A DNA stretch of 64,000 nucleotides from Billgrantia endophytica (GTDB lineage: Bacteria; Pseudomonadota; Gammaproteobacteria; Pseudomonadales; Halomonadaceae). The position numbers and the translations under genes are program-made. The DNA lies in assembly GCF_002879615.1 (NCBI RefSeq), contig NZ_PNRF01000023.1:1-64000 (forward strand), in the 5' to 3' direction. Of this stretch, positions 1-10,431 are shown piece after piece (within the stretch, counting starts at the first letter, position 1; each line of letters opens with the position of its first letter). Under the pieces are notes generated by a model, which did no database searches, had not been told where the DNA came from, and saw only the letters and a list, made by a program, of their open reading frames with translations.

Positions 1-240
1 GGCCTGGCGCTGTTCCTCGGCCTCCTGCTGGCGGCGGGCCTCCTCCTCGGCCTGGCGCTGCTCCTCGGCCTCCTGCTGGCGACGGGCCTCCTCCTCGGCC
101 TGGCGCTGTTCCTCGGCCTCCTGCTGGCGACGGGCCTCCTCCTCGGCCTGGCGCTGTTCCTCGGCCTCCTCCTGGCGACGGGCCTCCTCTTCGGCCTGGC
201 GCTGCTCCTCGGCCTCCTGCTGGCGGCGGGCCTCGGCCGC
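1..240 (-). repeat. Five 48-bp tandem repeats coding the TolA helical domain
   Basis: Five head-to-tail units begin at 1, 49, 97, 145 and 193. Each codes 16 residues of the type QRQAEEEARRQQEAEE. The copies differ at only a few bases (gcgctgttc or gcgctgctc, gcggcg or gcgacg). The fifth diverges at its end. The array may continue past the window start. Such repeats are prone to copy-number change and to assembly collapse. Confidence 0.95.
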
Positions 241-729
241 TTCCTCCTGCTGTCGCTGCCGCTCGGCCTCCTGCTCCTCTCGCAGCCGAGCCTGACGTTC
301 GGCTTCCTCGGCGCGCCGCTCTGCTTCCGCCTCGGCCGTTTCGCGGGCTTCCCGGCGCTCTCGTGCCTCGGCCTCACGAGCGGCCTCCCGCTCCGCCGCC
401 TCCTGCTCGGCCTGGCGGGCGGCTTCCTCTGTGGCCTGCTCTTCCTCGGCACGGGCCTCGGCCTCCTGGGCCTCCTCTTCGGCCTGGCGGGCATCGGCTC
501 TGGAACGTGCCTCCTCGGCACGTTGCGCCTGGTCGGTAGTGGTCTCGGTGCTCACCAGCCTGGCTTGCACGATAGAACTCGTCTGAGGCTCATCGGGTTG
601 ACGCTGGGGTAGCGAGATGACACTGAGCACCACCACCAGAACGTGCAGGCCAATAGCGAGAACCGTCGGCAACCCATAGCCGACGGGTCGATCCGGCCGG
701 GAGGCCACGCGCTGGTCATGTCGAGCCAT
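1..729 (-). CDS. tolA: TolA cell envelope protein, 3' end cut by window edge
   Basis: Periplasm-spanning protein of the Tol-Pal complex, which links inner-membrane TolQR to TolB/Pal during outer-membrane constriction. Starting at 729 the protein opens with a short basic tail, then one hydrophobic segment at about residues 19-40, then a very long region rich in Glu, Gln, Ala and Arg. This is the helical domain II of TolA. The C-terminal domain III lies outside the window, so at least 243 codons are present. The gene lies 16 bp after tolR on the same strand, giving the order tolQ-tolR-tolA. The far end is built of 48-bp tandem repeats (separate entry). The identity rests on context, the anchor and composition, because the diagnostic C-terminus is not visible. 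Confidence 0.9.
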   Translation of the reverse strand, partial: MARHDQRVASRPDRPVGYGLPTVLAIGLHVLVVVLSVISLPQRQPDEPQTSSIVQARLVSTETTTDQAQRAEEARSRADARQAEEEAQEAEARAEEEQATEEAARQAEQEAAEREAAREAEARERREARETAEAEAERRAEEAERQARLREEQEAERQRQQEEAAEARRQQEAEEQRQAEEEARRQEEAEEQRQAEEEARRQQEAEEQRQAEEEARRQQEAEEQRQAEEEARRQQEAEEQRQA

Positions 730-745
730 GGCGTTTCCTTTCTCC

Positions 746-1183
<438 letters not shown>

Positions 1184-1195
1184 GTTGCGATTCCT

Positions 1196-1885
1196 TCAGG
1201 CGGCACCGGCTTCGCTACGCCCCTGCAGATTGCGATGCAGGATGGAGTGGAACTCTTCGGCGAAGTCCTCGTACTTGCCCAGCAGCCTGCTCGATTCGGC
1301 AGAGAGCCGGTTATAGAAGATGACCGCGGGAATGGCGGCGAACAGACCCATGGCCGTCGCAATCAAGGCCTCGGCAATCCACGGAGCCACGGTGGACAGC
1401 GTGGCCTGCTGGGTCATCGAGAGGGACTGGAAAGAGCCCATGATGCCCCAGACGGTACCGAACAGGCCGATATAGGGGCTGGCGGACGCCACCGTGGCCA
1501 GGAAGACCAGATGCAGGGAAAGACGTTCCTCTTCCCGTGACCAGGCCACGCGCATGCTGCGTTGCACGCCATCGAGAATGGCGTCGGGGCTCCTGGTCTT
1601 GGGCATGAGGCGGTTGAACTCGCGAAAGCCGGCTCTGAAGACGTTCTCGGCACCCTGGGTCTCCTGCTCAGAAGGCGTCTCGCGATACAGCTCATTGAGA
1701 TCGACGCCGGACCAGAAGCGTTCCTCGAACTCCTGGTGGGTGCGGCTGGCCCGGCGCATCACGAACGTGCGTTGGAAAATCACGACCCAGGAGAGAATCG
1801 AGCCGATCACCAGGATCAGCATGACCAACTGCACCACGGTGCTGGCGCTCATGATCAGGTGGGGAATGGACATGGAGTCGTTCAC
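1196..1885 (-). CDS. tolQ: TolQ, proton-channel subunit of Tol-Pal
   Basis: MotA/TolQ/ExbB family. I place the start at a GTG at 1885, because GAGGA sits five bases upstream and the protein then has 229 residues beginning MNDSMSIPHL, close to the 230 of E. coli TolQ. An in-frame ATG at 1891 overlaps that Shine-Dalgarno and is less likely; an ATG at 1873 is a third option. Three membrane segments are visible: near 14-36, then a pair in the second half around ASPYIGLFGTVWGIMGSF and IAEALIATAMGLFAAIPAV. First tol gene of the group, 23 bp after ybgC. Confidence 0.95.
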   Translation of the reverse strand: MNDSMSIPHLIMSASTVVQLVMLILVIGSILSWVVIFQRTFVMRRASRTHQEFEERFWSGVDLNELYRETPSEQETQGAENVFRAGFREFNRLMPKTRSPDAILDGVQRSMRVAWSREEERLSLHLVFLATVASASPYIGLFGTVWGIMGSFQSLSMTQQATLSTVAPWIAEALIATAMGLFAAIPAVIFYNRLSAESSRLLGKYEDFAEEFHSILHRNLQGRSEAGAA

Positions 1886-1908
1886 GGGCATCCTCGTTGA
1901 TCTTGCAG

Positions 1909-2304
1909 TTAACCGTTGAGTACCGCGGCAAGTGCCGGCGGCCATGGCGTGGGCTTGAGGCGGACGGCATCCAGACAGGCGATGTCGACCCTTGCTTCGC
2001 ACAAGGGTTCCCCGCTTCGTGTCACTGCTTGAGCGAAACTGAGCCGACAGTGCCCCCGGGATTGGATGACGGCGCTGACTTCCAGGGCATCATCGAGCCG
2101 GGCAGGCTTGGCATAGCGGCACTCCAGGTTGTGTACCACCAGCTGAATGCCGGCCTCGAACAGCTCACGCTGGGTAATGCCATGGTGGCGAAGCCATTCG
2201 CTGCGCGCCCGTTCCATGTACTTCAGGTAATTGACGTAATACACGATACCACCGGCATCGGTGTCTTCAATGTAGACACGCACGGGAAAGCGGTATTCGC
2301 TCAT
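1909..2304 (-). CDS. ybgC: YbgC, Tol-Pal-associated acyl-CoA thioesterase
   Basis: Hot-dog-fold thioesterase of 131 residues. The N-terminal [20 protein letters not shown] block holds the conserved Asp of the 4HBT/YbgC family and the motif that follows it. It hydrolyses short acyl-CoA esters in the cytoplasm and is the usual first gene of the ybgC-tolQRAB-pal operon, which is the order here. Its start overlaps the end of ruvB by four bases (ATGA), so translation is probably coupled. Nothing unusual in length or motifs. Confidence 0.94.
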   Translation of the reverse strand: MSEYRFPVRVYIEDTDAGGIVYYVNYLKYMERARSEWLRHHGITQRELFEAGIQLVVHNLECRYAKPARLDDALEVSAVIQSRGHCRLSFAQAVTRSGEPLCEARVDIACLDAVRLKPTPWPPALAAVLNG

Positions 2305-3347
2305 GGCCGCACCTCTCCAGAGGTGTCCAGGGCCTGTTCATGGGGCACGAGGCCGAAGTGCTGCCAGGCCTGACGAGTGACGACCCGCCCCCTGGCCGTT
2401 CGCATCATCAGGCCCTGCTGGATCAGATAGGGCTCTATGACGTCTTCGATGGTATCGCGCTCTTCGCCGATGGCAGCCGATAGCGAGTCGACGCCAACCG
2501 GTCCTCCCTCGAACTTCTCGATCATCGCCAGCAGCAGGCGCCGATCCATATGGTCCAGTCCATGGCTATCCACGTGGAGCATGGTCAGCGCCTGGTCGGC
2601 AATGTCGGCATCGATACGGCCATCCGCCCGGACCTCGGCGAAGTCCCGTACTCGGCGCAGCAGGCGGTTGGCGATACGGGGCGTGCCACGAGAGCGACGG
2701 GCCACCTCGGACGCCCCTTCCCGGTCGGTTTCCACCCCCAGCAGACGGGCTGAACGGGTCACGATCTCGGTAAGCTCATCGATGGCATAGAATTCCAGGC
2801 GCTGGACGATACCGAAGCGGTCGCGTAGGGGCGAGGTGAGCAATCCCGCCCGGGTCGTTGCCCCGACCAGGGTGAAGCGCGGCAGGTCGAGCTTGATGGA
2901 GCGTGCAGCCGGCCCCTCGCCAATGACGATATCGAGCTGAAAATCCTCCATGGCGGGATAGAGAATTTCCTCTACCACCGGAGAAAGCCGATGTATCTCG
3001 TCAATGAACAACACGTCACCGGGCTGAAGGTTGGTCAGCATGGCGGCCAGATCCCCGGCGCGCTCCAATACCGGCCCCGAAGTGGACTTCAAGCCCACCC
3101 CCATTTCTGCCGAAATGATATTGGCCAGCGTCGTCTTGCCCAGCCCGGGAGGGCCGAAGATCAAGGTGTGGTCGAGACTCTCGTCACGCCCACGGGCGGC
3201 ACTGATGAAGATCCCCAGTTGCTCGCGCACTCTTGCCTGGCCGATATATTCGGCCAGGCGCTTCGGGCGAATCGCATAGTCGACTCGGCTTTCGCCCTCG
3301 TGCTCGCCGGCGGCGATCAGTCGATCGTTGTCAATCATGCCAGCCAC
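2301..3347 (-). CDS. ruvB: RuvB Holliday junction branch-migration ATPase
   Basis: AAA+ motor that drives branch migration with RuvA. The 348-residue protein has Walker [10 protein letters not shown] with Lys71, Walker B LFIDEIHR with Asp116 and Glu117, sensor-type [18 protein letters not shown], and a C-terminal winged-helix DNA-binding domain. It follows ruvA by 16 bp and overlaps ybgC by 4 bp. Length and order (ruvC-ruvA-ruvB) match other gammaproteobacteria. Confidence 0.98.
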   Translation of the reverse strand: MAGMIDNDRLIAAGEHEGESRVDYAIRPKRLAEYIGQARVREQLGIFISAARGRDESLDHTLIFGPPGLGKTTLANIISAEMGVGLKSTSGPVLERAGDLAAMLTNLQPGDVLFIDEIHRLSPVVEEILYPAMEDFQLDIVIGEGPAARSIKLDLPRFTLVGATTRAGLLTSPLRDRFGIVQRLEFYAIDELTEIVTRSARLLGVETDREGASEVARRSRGTPRIANRLLRRVRDFAEVRADGRIDADIADQALTMLHVDSHGLDHMDRRLLLAMIEKFEGGPVGVDSLSAAIGEERDTIEDVIEPYLIQQGLMMRTARGRVVTRQAWQHFGLVPHEQALDTSGEVRP

Positions 3348-3363
3348 TCGTGATCATGATGGA

Positions 3364-3981
3364 TCATCCTGCCAGGCGACGGGTCAGTGCCGCCTTGATC
3401 ATGGCCTCGGTCGACAGCGTTTCATCCACGCCCGAGAGCATCTTCGCGGCTTCCATCGGCTTGTAGCCCAGGCTGACCAGGGCTGCCTCGGCATCGGCCC
3501 AGGCGGTCTGCCGGGTGATCGTCGAGCCGGGTACCGTCGCCCCCTCCCCTGGCAACCCCATGCCCAGGGGCTGCTCCCAGTGCGGAAAACGATCGCGCAT
3601 TTCGATGATCAATCGTTCGGCCGTCTTCTTGCCGACACCGGGCAGGCGAGTCAATGACTTGACGTCGTCATCCATGACACAGCGGATGAAGGCCGCCTCG
3701 TCCATGCCGGACAGTATCGCCAAGGCCAGCTTGGGCCCGATGCCATTGACACGGATCAGCGCCCTGAACAGGGCTCGCTCCTGCTCGCGGGCAAAGCCAT
3801 AGAGCAGGTGTGCGTCGTCGCGCACCGTGAGATGCGTGAACAGGGAAATCTGTTCTCCAAGCCCTGGTAGAGCCACCAAGGTGGTCATGGAGGCTTCCAG
3901 TTCATAGCCGACCCCGGCCACGTCCACTACCAGCCAGGGCGGCTGCTTGTCGAGCAGGGTGCCACGCAGGCGTCCGATCAT
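3364..3981 (-). CDS. ruvA: RuvA Holliday junction DNA-binding subunit
   Basis: The 205-residue protein starts MIGRLRGTLLDKQPPWLVVD, the OB-fold domain I of RuvA. Domain II contains helix-hairpin-helix motifs (VNGIGPKLALAIL and LPGVGKKTAERLI). A flexible linker follows, then the domain III helices that contact RuvB. It binds four-way junctions as a tetramer. Unlike a tight ruvC-ruvA operon, 138 bp separate it from ruvC, and a candidate promoter lies there (4038-4066). Confidence 0.97.
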   Translation of the reverse strand: MIGRLRGTLLDKQPPWLVVDVAGVGYELEASMTTLVALPGLGEQISLFTHLTVRDDAHLLYGFAREQERALFRALIRVNGIGPKLALAILSGMDEAAFIRCVMDDDVKSLTRLPGVGKKTAERLIIEMRDRFPHWEQPLGMGLPGEGATVPGSTITRQTAWADAEAALVSLGYKPMEAAKMLSGVDETLSTEAMIKAALTRRLAG

Positions 3982-4037
3982 GAGGCTTCGTTATCTCGAT
4001 CCTGGGTCCGTCAAGGCCCGAAGGCCATCCTGGCGCC

Positions 4038-4066
4038 ACTATACTGGTCGCCCAAGCGGCTGACCA
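4038..4066 (-). promoter_or_regulatory. Candidate sigma-70 promoter for ruvAB
   Basis: On the minus strand, TGGTCA (4061-4066) and TATAGT (4038-4043) are separated by exactly 17 bp, about 57 bp before the ruvA ATG. The same stretch can fold as CTGGTC...GACCAG. I see no LexA-type CTG-N10-CAG box here. Evidence is by motif only. Confidence 0.45.
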
Positions 4067-4119
4067 GCCCACCGTCAAACAGCGTTCGAAAATTCATCAC
4101 GAGCCCCGGCATCGATGGC

Positions 4120-4659
4120 TCACGGCTTGAAGTCTCGCCAGGAGCCCCCTCTCCGCCGACTGTGGTGGCCACCAAAGCTACCGCTGGTCAACAGCCCCCG
4201 GCGAGCATGCGCATGGGTCAGGGCGATCGCCAGGGCATCGGCGGCGTCCGCCTGCGGCGTGCCGTCAAGGCCAAGGATTGCCGTTACCATGTGCTGTACC
4301 TGAAGCTTGTCGGCCCCCCCGTTGCCGGTCACGGCCTGCTTGATCTGGCGTGGGCCGTATTCACTGACCGGCAATCCATGATTTGCCGCACAGACAATAG
4401 CGGTGCCGCGGGCTTGGCCAAGCTTCAGCGCCGAGTCGGCATTCTTCGACATGAACACCTGCTCGATGGCGAACTCCCCCGGCCGGTGTACCGCGATCAG
4501 CTCACTGATGCCGGCATAGATCCGGGCCAGCCGCTGGGCCAGGTCGTCGCCCTGGATTCGGATACAGCCGCTGGCCACATAGCGCGGCGTCGGCGTGGCA
4601 ACATCCAGCACGCCATAGCCGGTGATGCGCGAGCCGGGGTCAATACCCAGGATCAGCAT
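4120..4659 (-). CDS. ruvC: RuvC Holliday junction resolvase
   Basis: RNase H-fold endonuclease that cuts junctions symmetrically. The four acidic catalytic residues are at the expected places: Asp7 ([12 protein letters not shown]), Glu66 (FAIEQVFM), Asp138 and Asp141 ([11 protein letters not shown]). The protein has 179 residues, a few more than usual, with an Arg/His-rich tail. It normally follows yebC; here only the 3' end of yebC survives upstream, 30 bp away. Confidence 0.97.
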   Translation of the reverse strand: MLILGIDPGSRITGYGVLDVATPTPRYVASGCIRIQGDDLAQRLARIYAGISELIAVHRPGEFAIEQVFMSKNADSALKLGQARGTAIVCAANHGLPVSEYGPRQIKQAVTGNGGADKLQVQHMVTAILGLDGTPQADAADALAIALTHAHARRGLLTSGSFGGHHSRRRGGSWRDFKP

Positions 4660-4689
4660 GCCAGGTCACGACAGGACGATGCGTCGCTG

Positions 4690-4800
4690 TCACTCCAGTT
4701 GCTCGAGGTCGGCATCGCTGAGCTCCGCGTTGTCATAGACGTTCTGTACATCGTCCAGATCCTCGAGCATGTCGATCGGACGAACCACCTTGCTTGCCAT
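4690..4800 (-). pseudogene. Remnant of yebC (C-terminal 36 codons)
   Basis: Between ruvC and aspS, where yebC normally sits, the minus strand codes 36 residues containing IDMLEDLDDVQNVYDNAELSD and a proper stop. This is the very C-terminus of YebC/PmpR family proteins, which are about 240-250 residues long. The first 200 or so codons are absent: going upstream the frame stays open to the aspS stop codon 60 bp away. The ATG at 4800 has no Shine-Dalgarno. The simplest reading is a deletion that removed most of yebC and left its tail behind the aspS terminator hairpin. Confidence 0.8.
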
Positions 4801-4811
4801 GGCGCCGTTGC

Positions 4812-4839
4812 GATACCGGCGCCCTGGAGCGCCGGTATC
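4812..4839 (-). terminator. Hairpin downstream of aspS
   Basis: Perfect 11-bp inverted repeat GATACCGGCGC / GCGCCGGTATC with a six-base loop, 21 bp after the aspS stop. No clear T-run follows on the minus strand, so termination efficiency is uncertain. Confidence 0.6.
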
Positions 4840-4860
4840 AGGGCGGGGCAGTACCCGTCC

Positions 4861-6642
<1,782 letters not shown>

Positions 6643-6699
6643 GTCGTATCCTGTTCTCTAGCGTTATCGAAAGGGTTGTTCGCGATTCAAGGCGCGGTG

Positions 6700-6984
6700 T
6701 CAGGCCGCAGCACCATCCTTCGCCGGTGCCTTGCCATCCTTCGCCGGCGCCTTGTCGTCGCCACCGGCACTGCCGGTGTCCCCGGCCAGGTTCTTCTTGC
6801 TGCCGGATTTGAAGTCGGTTTCGTACCACCCGCCACCGGCCAGACGGAAGCCCGCCGCGGAGACGAGGCGAGTGAGCTCGGGTGTCTCGCAGGCAGGGCA
6901 GTCGGTCAGGGGCGTGGCGCTGATCTTCTGCAATTTTTCCAGGCGATGGCCGCAGGCCTTGCACTGGTATTCATAGATGGGCAT
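6700..6984 (-). CDS. FmdB-family zinc ribbon protein
   Basis: Small 94-residue protein with an N-terminal zinc ribbon: MPIYEYQCKACGHRLEK with Cys8/Cys11, then Cys29/Cys32 in TDCPACETPEL. It belongs to the FmdB/CxxC_CXXC_SSSS putative regulatory family, which often lies directly upstream of aspS, as here. The tail is low-complexity and holds two APAKDGKAPAKDG-type copies after a Gly/Ser/Asp-rich stretch. The function is not established for the family; metal binding is likely from the four cysteines. Confidence 0.85.
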   Translation of the reverse strand: MPIYEYQCKACGHRLEKLQKISATPLTDCPACETPELTRLVSAAGFRLAGGGWYETDFKSGSKKNLAGDTGSAGGDDKAPAKDGKAPAKDGAAA

Positions 6985-7141
6985 GGTTCAATTCACTCCT
7001 GAGTCGACAGTGCGCAACCTGCAGCGATATAGGGTCGAGCGACGCGCTTTCCAAGCCTGCCGTGAAAGCCCGATATTATAGCGTGCCTGGCAAGGGCTGT
7101 CCCAGTCCTGCCGCGGCGGATCCACAAAAGGAACTCTCTGC

Positions 7142-8077
7142 ATGAAAGCCGTGATACTTGATGCCGCAAGTCTTGGCCCCGACATCGACCTGTCATCGAT
7201 CCGCACGCAGGTCGACGAACTCGAGGTCCATGAACAGAGCACCACCGAGCAGAGCCGCGGACGGTTGGCCGGTGCCGAGGTTGCCATCGTCAACAAGGTC
7301 GTGCTTGACGCCGCGACGCTCGAGGCCCTGCCCTCGCTCCGGTTGATCTGCGTGCTCGCCACCGGCACCAACAACATCGACACGGCCACGGCCGAGCGCC
7401 TGGGTATCGCCGTGCGCAACGTCACGGCCTACGGTACGGCCAGTGTGGCCCAGCATACGCTGATGCTGATCCTGGCCCTGGCCAACCGGCTCCCCCTGTA
7501 CCAGCGGGATGTGGCGGCAGGCCGCTGGAACCGGAGCCCCTTCTTCTGCCTGATGGACCACGGCACGCTGCAACTCGAGGGCAAGCACCTGGTCGTGGTC
7601 GGCCAGGGTGAACTCGGCAGCCGCGTCGCCGCCCTGGCGGAGGCCTTCGGCATGCGCGTCAGCTTCGCCGCCAGGCCCGGCAACGAGGCCAACGACAGCC
7701 GTCCGGGCGTCGCCGAACTCGCCCCGCGGGCCGATGTCATCAGCCTGCATTGCCCCCTGACGGATGCGACGCGTCACCTGGTCGATGCGAACCTGCTCGC
7801 CACCCTCAAGCCAGACGCCCTGCTGGTCAACTGCGCACGCGGCGGGATCATCGATGAACAGGCCGCACTGGCAGCCTTGCGCGAAGGGCGCCTGGGTGGG
7901 CTCGGCGTCGATGTCCTGCCGATAGAGCCTCCCCGTGAGGGACACCGGCTTCTCGATGCCCTGGCGGAATCGCTGAATCTGATCGTGACCCCCCACAATG
8001 CCTGGATAACACCGGAAGCGCGTCAACGCATCGTGACGCTGACGGCCGACAATCTGCGTCACTGGCAACAGGGCTGA
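7142..8077 (+). CDS. D-2-hydroxyacid dehydrogenase, probably glycerate dehydrogenase / hydroxypyruvate reductase
   Basis: NAD(P)-dependent D-isomer 2-hydroxyacid dehydrogenase, 311 residues. Visible are the Rossmann motif VVGQGELGS (154-159), the catalytic triad Arg233 (NCARGG), Glu262 and His285 (TPHNAWIT), and the EGK-type hinge before the dinucleotide fold. The family converts hydroxypyruvate to glycerate or acts on similar 2-oxoacids; overall pattern and length fit HprA-type enzymes. AAAGGA precedes the ATG. It heads a three-gene operon with a sugar kinase (9 bp gap) and a nucleoside hydrolase. The exact substrate is not shown by sequence. Confidence 0.85.
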   Translation: MKAVILDAASLGPDIDLSSIRTQVDELEVHEQSTTEQSRGRLAGAEVAIVNKVVLDAATLEALPSLRLICVLATGTNNIDTATAERLGIAVRNVTAYGTASVAQHTLMLILALANRLPLYQRDVAAGRWNRSPFFCLMDHGTLQLEGKHLVVVGQGELGSRVAALAEAFGMRVSFAARPGNEANDSRPGVAELAPRADVISLHCPLTDATRHLVDANLLATLKPDALLVNCARGGIIDEQAALAALREGRLGGLGVDVLPIEPPREGHRLLDALAESLNLIVTPHNAWITPEARQRIVTLTADNLRHWQQG

Positions 8078-8092
8078 CCAGAGGCCATGGCG

Positions 8093-8989
8093 ATGCTCCA
8101 CAACTTCGGATCGATCAATCTCGACCACTTCTACCGCGTGCCGCATCTGGTGCATCCCGGCGAAACCCTGGCCAGCCGCAGCTATCACGTGGGCTTGGGT
8201 GGCAAGGGAGCCAACCAGTCGCTGGCCATGGCGCTTGCCGGCGGGCGGCTCTGCCACTGGGGGCGGCTGGGAAGGCAGGACGCCTGGGCACGGGATCGGC
8301 TTGCCCGTGCCGGTGTCGACGTCTCCCACCTCCTGCTGGTTGATGAGCCAAGTGGACATGCCATCATCCAGGTCGATGATCGCGGCGAGAACGCCATCAT
8401 CCTCTTTCCCGGCGCCAACCATGGTTTCGAACCGCCGGCGCTCGAGGCCCTGCTCGCTTCGGCCAGCCCGGGCGACTGGCTGATGACCCAGAACGAGTGC
8501 AACGCCCTCCCCCAGTTGCTGCCGCGGGCGCGCATGAAGGATCTCAACATAGCCTTCAATCCTGCACCCATGTCCGAGGCGGTGATGTCGCTGCCGCTCG
8601 ACGCCTGCCAACTCCTGTTCGTGAACCGCGGTGAAGCGGCGTGGCTGGTCGGCCTGTCGGAAGCCTCCGACGCCGAGATCCTGTTGACGGCGCTACATCA
8701 ACGGCTGCCTGATACCGCTACGGTTCTCACGCTGGGTGGTGAGGGCGCCTGGTATCAAGCGGGTGACGTCCGCCACTATCAGCCGGCACTTCCGGTCGAA
8801 CCCGTCGATACGACGGGTGCCGGCGATACCTTCATTGGCTACTTCATGGCCGCCCAGCAGGAGGGGCAGTCCATCACCGAAAGCCTGGAATTCGCCGCCC
8901 ATGCGGCTGCGTTGAGCGTCCTGCAACCGGGTGCCGCCGACAGTATTCCGCCTCGTGCTGCCGTTGAACACGCGCTGCACAAGGCCTGA
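8093..8989 (+). CDS. PfkB-family carbohydrate kinase, ribokinase-like
   Basis: Ribokinase/PfkB superfamily. The N-terminus has the sugar-binding GGKGANQSLA motif and the C-terminus has DTTGAGDTF with the catalytic Asp (residue 247 counted from the upstream ATG at 8087). I prefer the ATG at 8093, because AGAGG is eight bases before it and too close to 8087. The neighbouring nucleoside hydrolase would release ribose, so phosphorylating ribose is the natural role. Nothing in the sequence excludes another pentose or a nucleoside as substrate. Confidence 0.85.
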   Translation: MLHNFGSINLDHFYRVPHLVHPGETLASRSYHVGLGGKGANQSLAMALAGGRLCHWGRLGRQDAWARDRLARAGVDVSHLLLVDEPSGHAIIQVDDRGENAIILFPGANHGFEPPALEALLASASPGDWLMTQNECNALPQLLPRARMKDLNIAFNPAPMSEAVMSLPLDACQLLFVNRGEAAWLVGLSEASDAEILLTALHQRLPDTATVLTLGGEGAWYQAGDVRHYQPALPVEPVDTTGAGDTFIGYFMAAQQEGQSITESLEFAAHAAALSVLQPGAADSIPPRAAVEHALHKA

Positions 8990-9006
8990 CACCAAGGAGA
9001 ATTCTC

Positions 9007-9948
9007 GTGTCCCACGCCATCATCTTCGATACGGACCCTGGCGTCGATGACGCCCAGGCCATCGCCATCGCCCTGCGTCATCCCGACATCGAACTGCTGG
9101 GGCTGACGACGACCTACGGCAACGTGGATGTCGAGACCGCGACCCACAATGCACTGCTGCTCAGCGAGCTGGCGGGCCGCGAGATACCCGTTGCACAAGG
9201 AGCCGCCGGGCCGATGGTCAAGCCGCGTCACGCACCACCCAAACATATCCATGGCGGAAACGGCCTGGGCAATATCCCGCTGCCCGACGTGAAAGGCAAG
9301 GCAGACCCTCGAAGCGCCGCCCAGTTCATCGTCGACACGGTGAATGCGCGCCCCGGCGAGGTCACGTTGGTCGCCGTCGGACCGGTCGGCAATCTGGCGG
9401 CGGCACTGCAGCTCGCTCCGGACCTTGTCGACAAGGTGAAGCAAGTCGTGGTCATGGGGGGATCGATTCGTGAAGGGGGAAACGTCACCCCGGTTGCCGA
9501 GGCCAACATGTTCAACGATCCCGACGCCGCCGCGCGGGTGCTCACCGCTGGCTGGCCGCTGGCTCTGGTCGGACTCGACGTGACGCACCGCTGCGTGCTG
9601 ACCCCCGCGCACATGGCACGTATCGAAGCGGGCCAGGGAGAGCTGGGCAAGGTGCTGGCGGGCAGCTATGCCTTCTATCGCGATTTCTATCAGGAATTCC
9701 TGGGTATCGATGGCTGCTGCCCACACGACAGCTGCGCCCTCGCCTGGCTGTTGCGGCCGGATCTCTTCACGACCGCCCCCGGCCACCTGATGGTGGCAAC
9801 GGAAGGCGCGGCGGAAGGCCAGACCATCTTCGCTCCCCAGGGGCGCGGCTTCATCGAGCCACGCTGGTCACAGACCCCGATCGTGGAAGCCTGTCTCGAA
9901 GTAGACGGTGAAGCCGTGGTGGAGTGGATCACCGATACCCTGGCTTGA
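9007..9948 (+). CDS. Inosine-uridine preferring nucleoside hydrolase
   Basis: N-ribohydrolase that splits ribonucleosides into base and ribose. The 313-residue protein carries the family's Ca-binding aspartate cluster near the N-terminus (FDTDPGVDDAQ; Asp8, Asp10, Asp14, Asp15) and the VGPVGNLAAAL and VVMGGS motifs. The start is GTG at 9007 with AAGGAG seven bases upstream. It is the third gene of the operon with the kinase, 17 bp after it, so ribose salvage from nucleosides is the likely joint function. Confidence 0.93.
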   Translation: MSHAIIFDTDPGVDDAQAIAIALRHPDIELLGLTTTYGNVDVETATHNALLLSELAGREIPVAQGAAGPMVKPRHAPPKHIHGGNGLGNIPLPDVKGKADPRSAAQFIVDTVNARPGEVTLVAVGPVGNLAAALQLAPDLVDKVKQVVVMGGSIREGGNVTPVAEANMFNDPDAAARVLTAGWPLALVGLDVTHRCVLTPAHMARIEAGQGELGKVLAGSYAFYRDFYQEFLGIDGCCPHDSCALAWLLRPDLFTTAPGHLMVATEGAAEGQTIFAPQGRGFIEPRWSQTPIVEACLEVDGEAVVEWITDTLA

Positions 9949-9972
9949 TCGGTACGATATTTCCTGTCACGT

Positions 9973-10245
9973 CTATAACGTCACGAAATTGTCCGGGTCC
10001 CGGGGTTCGAGTGACTCGAGCTCCACGTGGGTGACCCGGGCATTGGGCGGCCCCTGCCATAGCCATGCCGATATCAGGTTGACCGCCTCGCCATCACCGC
10101 ATAACAGCACTTCCACACGCCCATCCGGCAGGTTCTTCGCATGCCCCGTGACGCCATGTTGCAGGGCCTGCTCCTGGACCGCTCGACGGTACCAGACACC
10201 CTGAACCTTTCCCGCCACCACCGCCTTCACACAGCGCTTGGTCAT
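9973..10245 (-). CDS. Acylphosphatase
   Basis: Small enzyme (90 residues) that hydrolyses acyl phosphates. The signature VVAGKVQGVWYRRAVQEQA holds the catalytic Arg, and the conserved Asn is in GHAKNLPDGRVEV. I place the start at 10245 (MTKRCVK), because GGAGGA lies seven bases before it; an ATG at 10260 overlaps that ribosome binding site. Single gene, convergent with the nucleoside hydrolase. Confidence 0.93.
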   Translation of the reverse strand: MTKRCVKAVVAGKVQGVWYRRAVQEQALQHGVTGHAKNLPDGRVEVLLCGDGEAVNLISAWLWQGPPNARVTHVELESLEPRDPDNFVTL

Positions 10246-10431
10246 CTCTGCTTCCTCCATGGGGTGCGTTGCGCGTCTCTCCGCCCCGGGTTCCTGTCGT
10301 TAGTGTAATGCTCTAATCTTTGAGGATAGGGATCTGTCACCGCCAAAAGCAACGGCAAGTCCCGGCCAAAGGCCCTGATCGGGCCTGACAACACGCACGA
10401 CAACAAGCATTCCTCAAGAGGGAGACACGCC

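Noticed and set aside
1-240. Possible CRISPR or intergenic satellite array
   Set aside because: The 48-bp units are contiguous without spacers and stay in frame inside the TolA helical domain.
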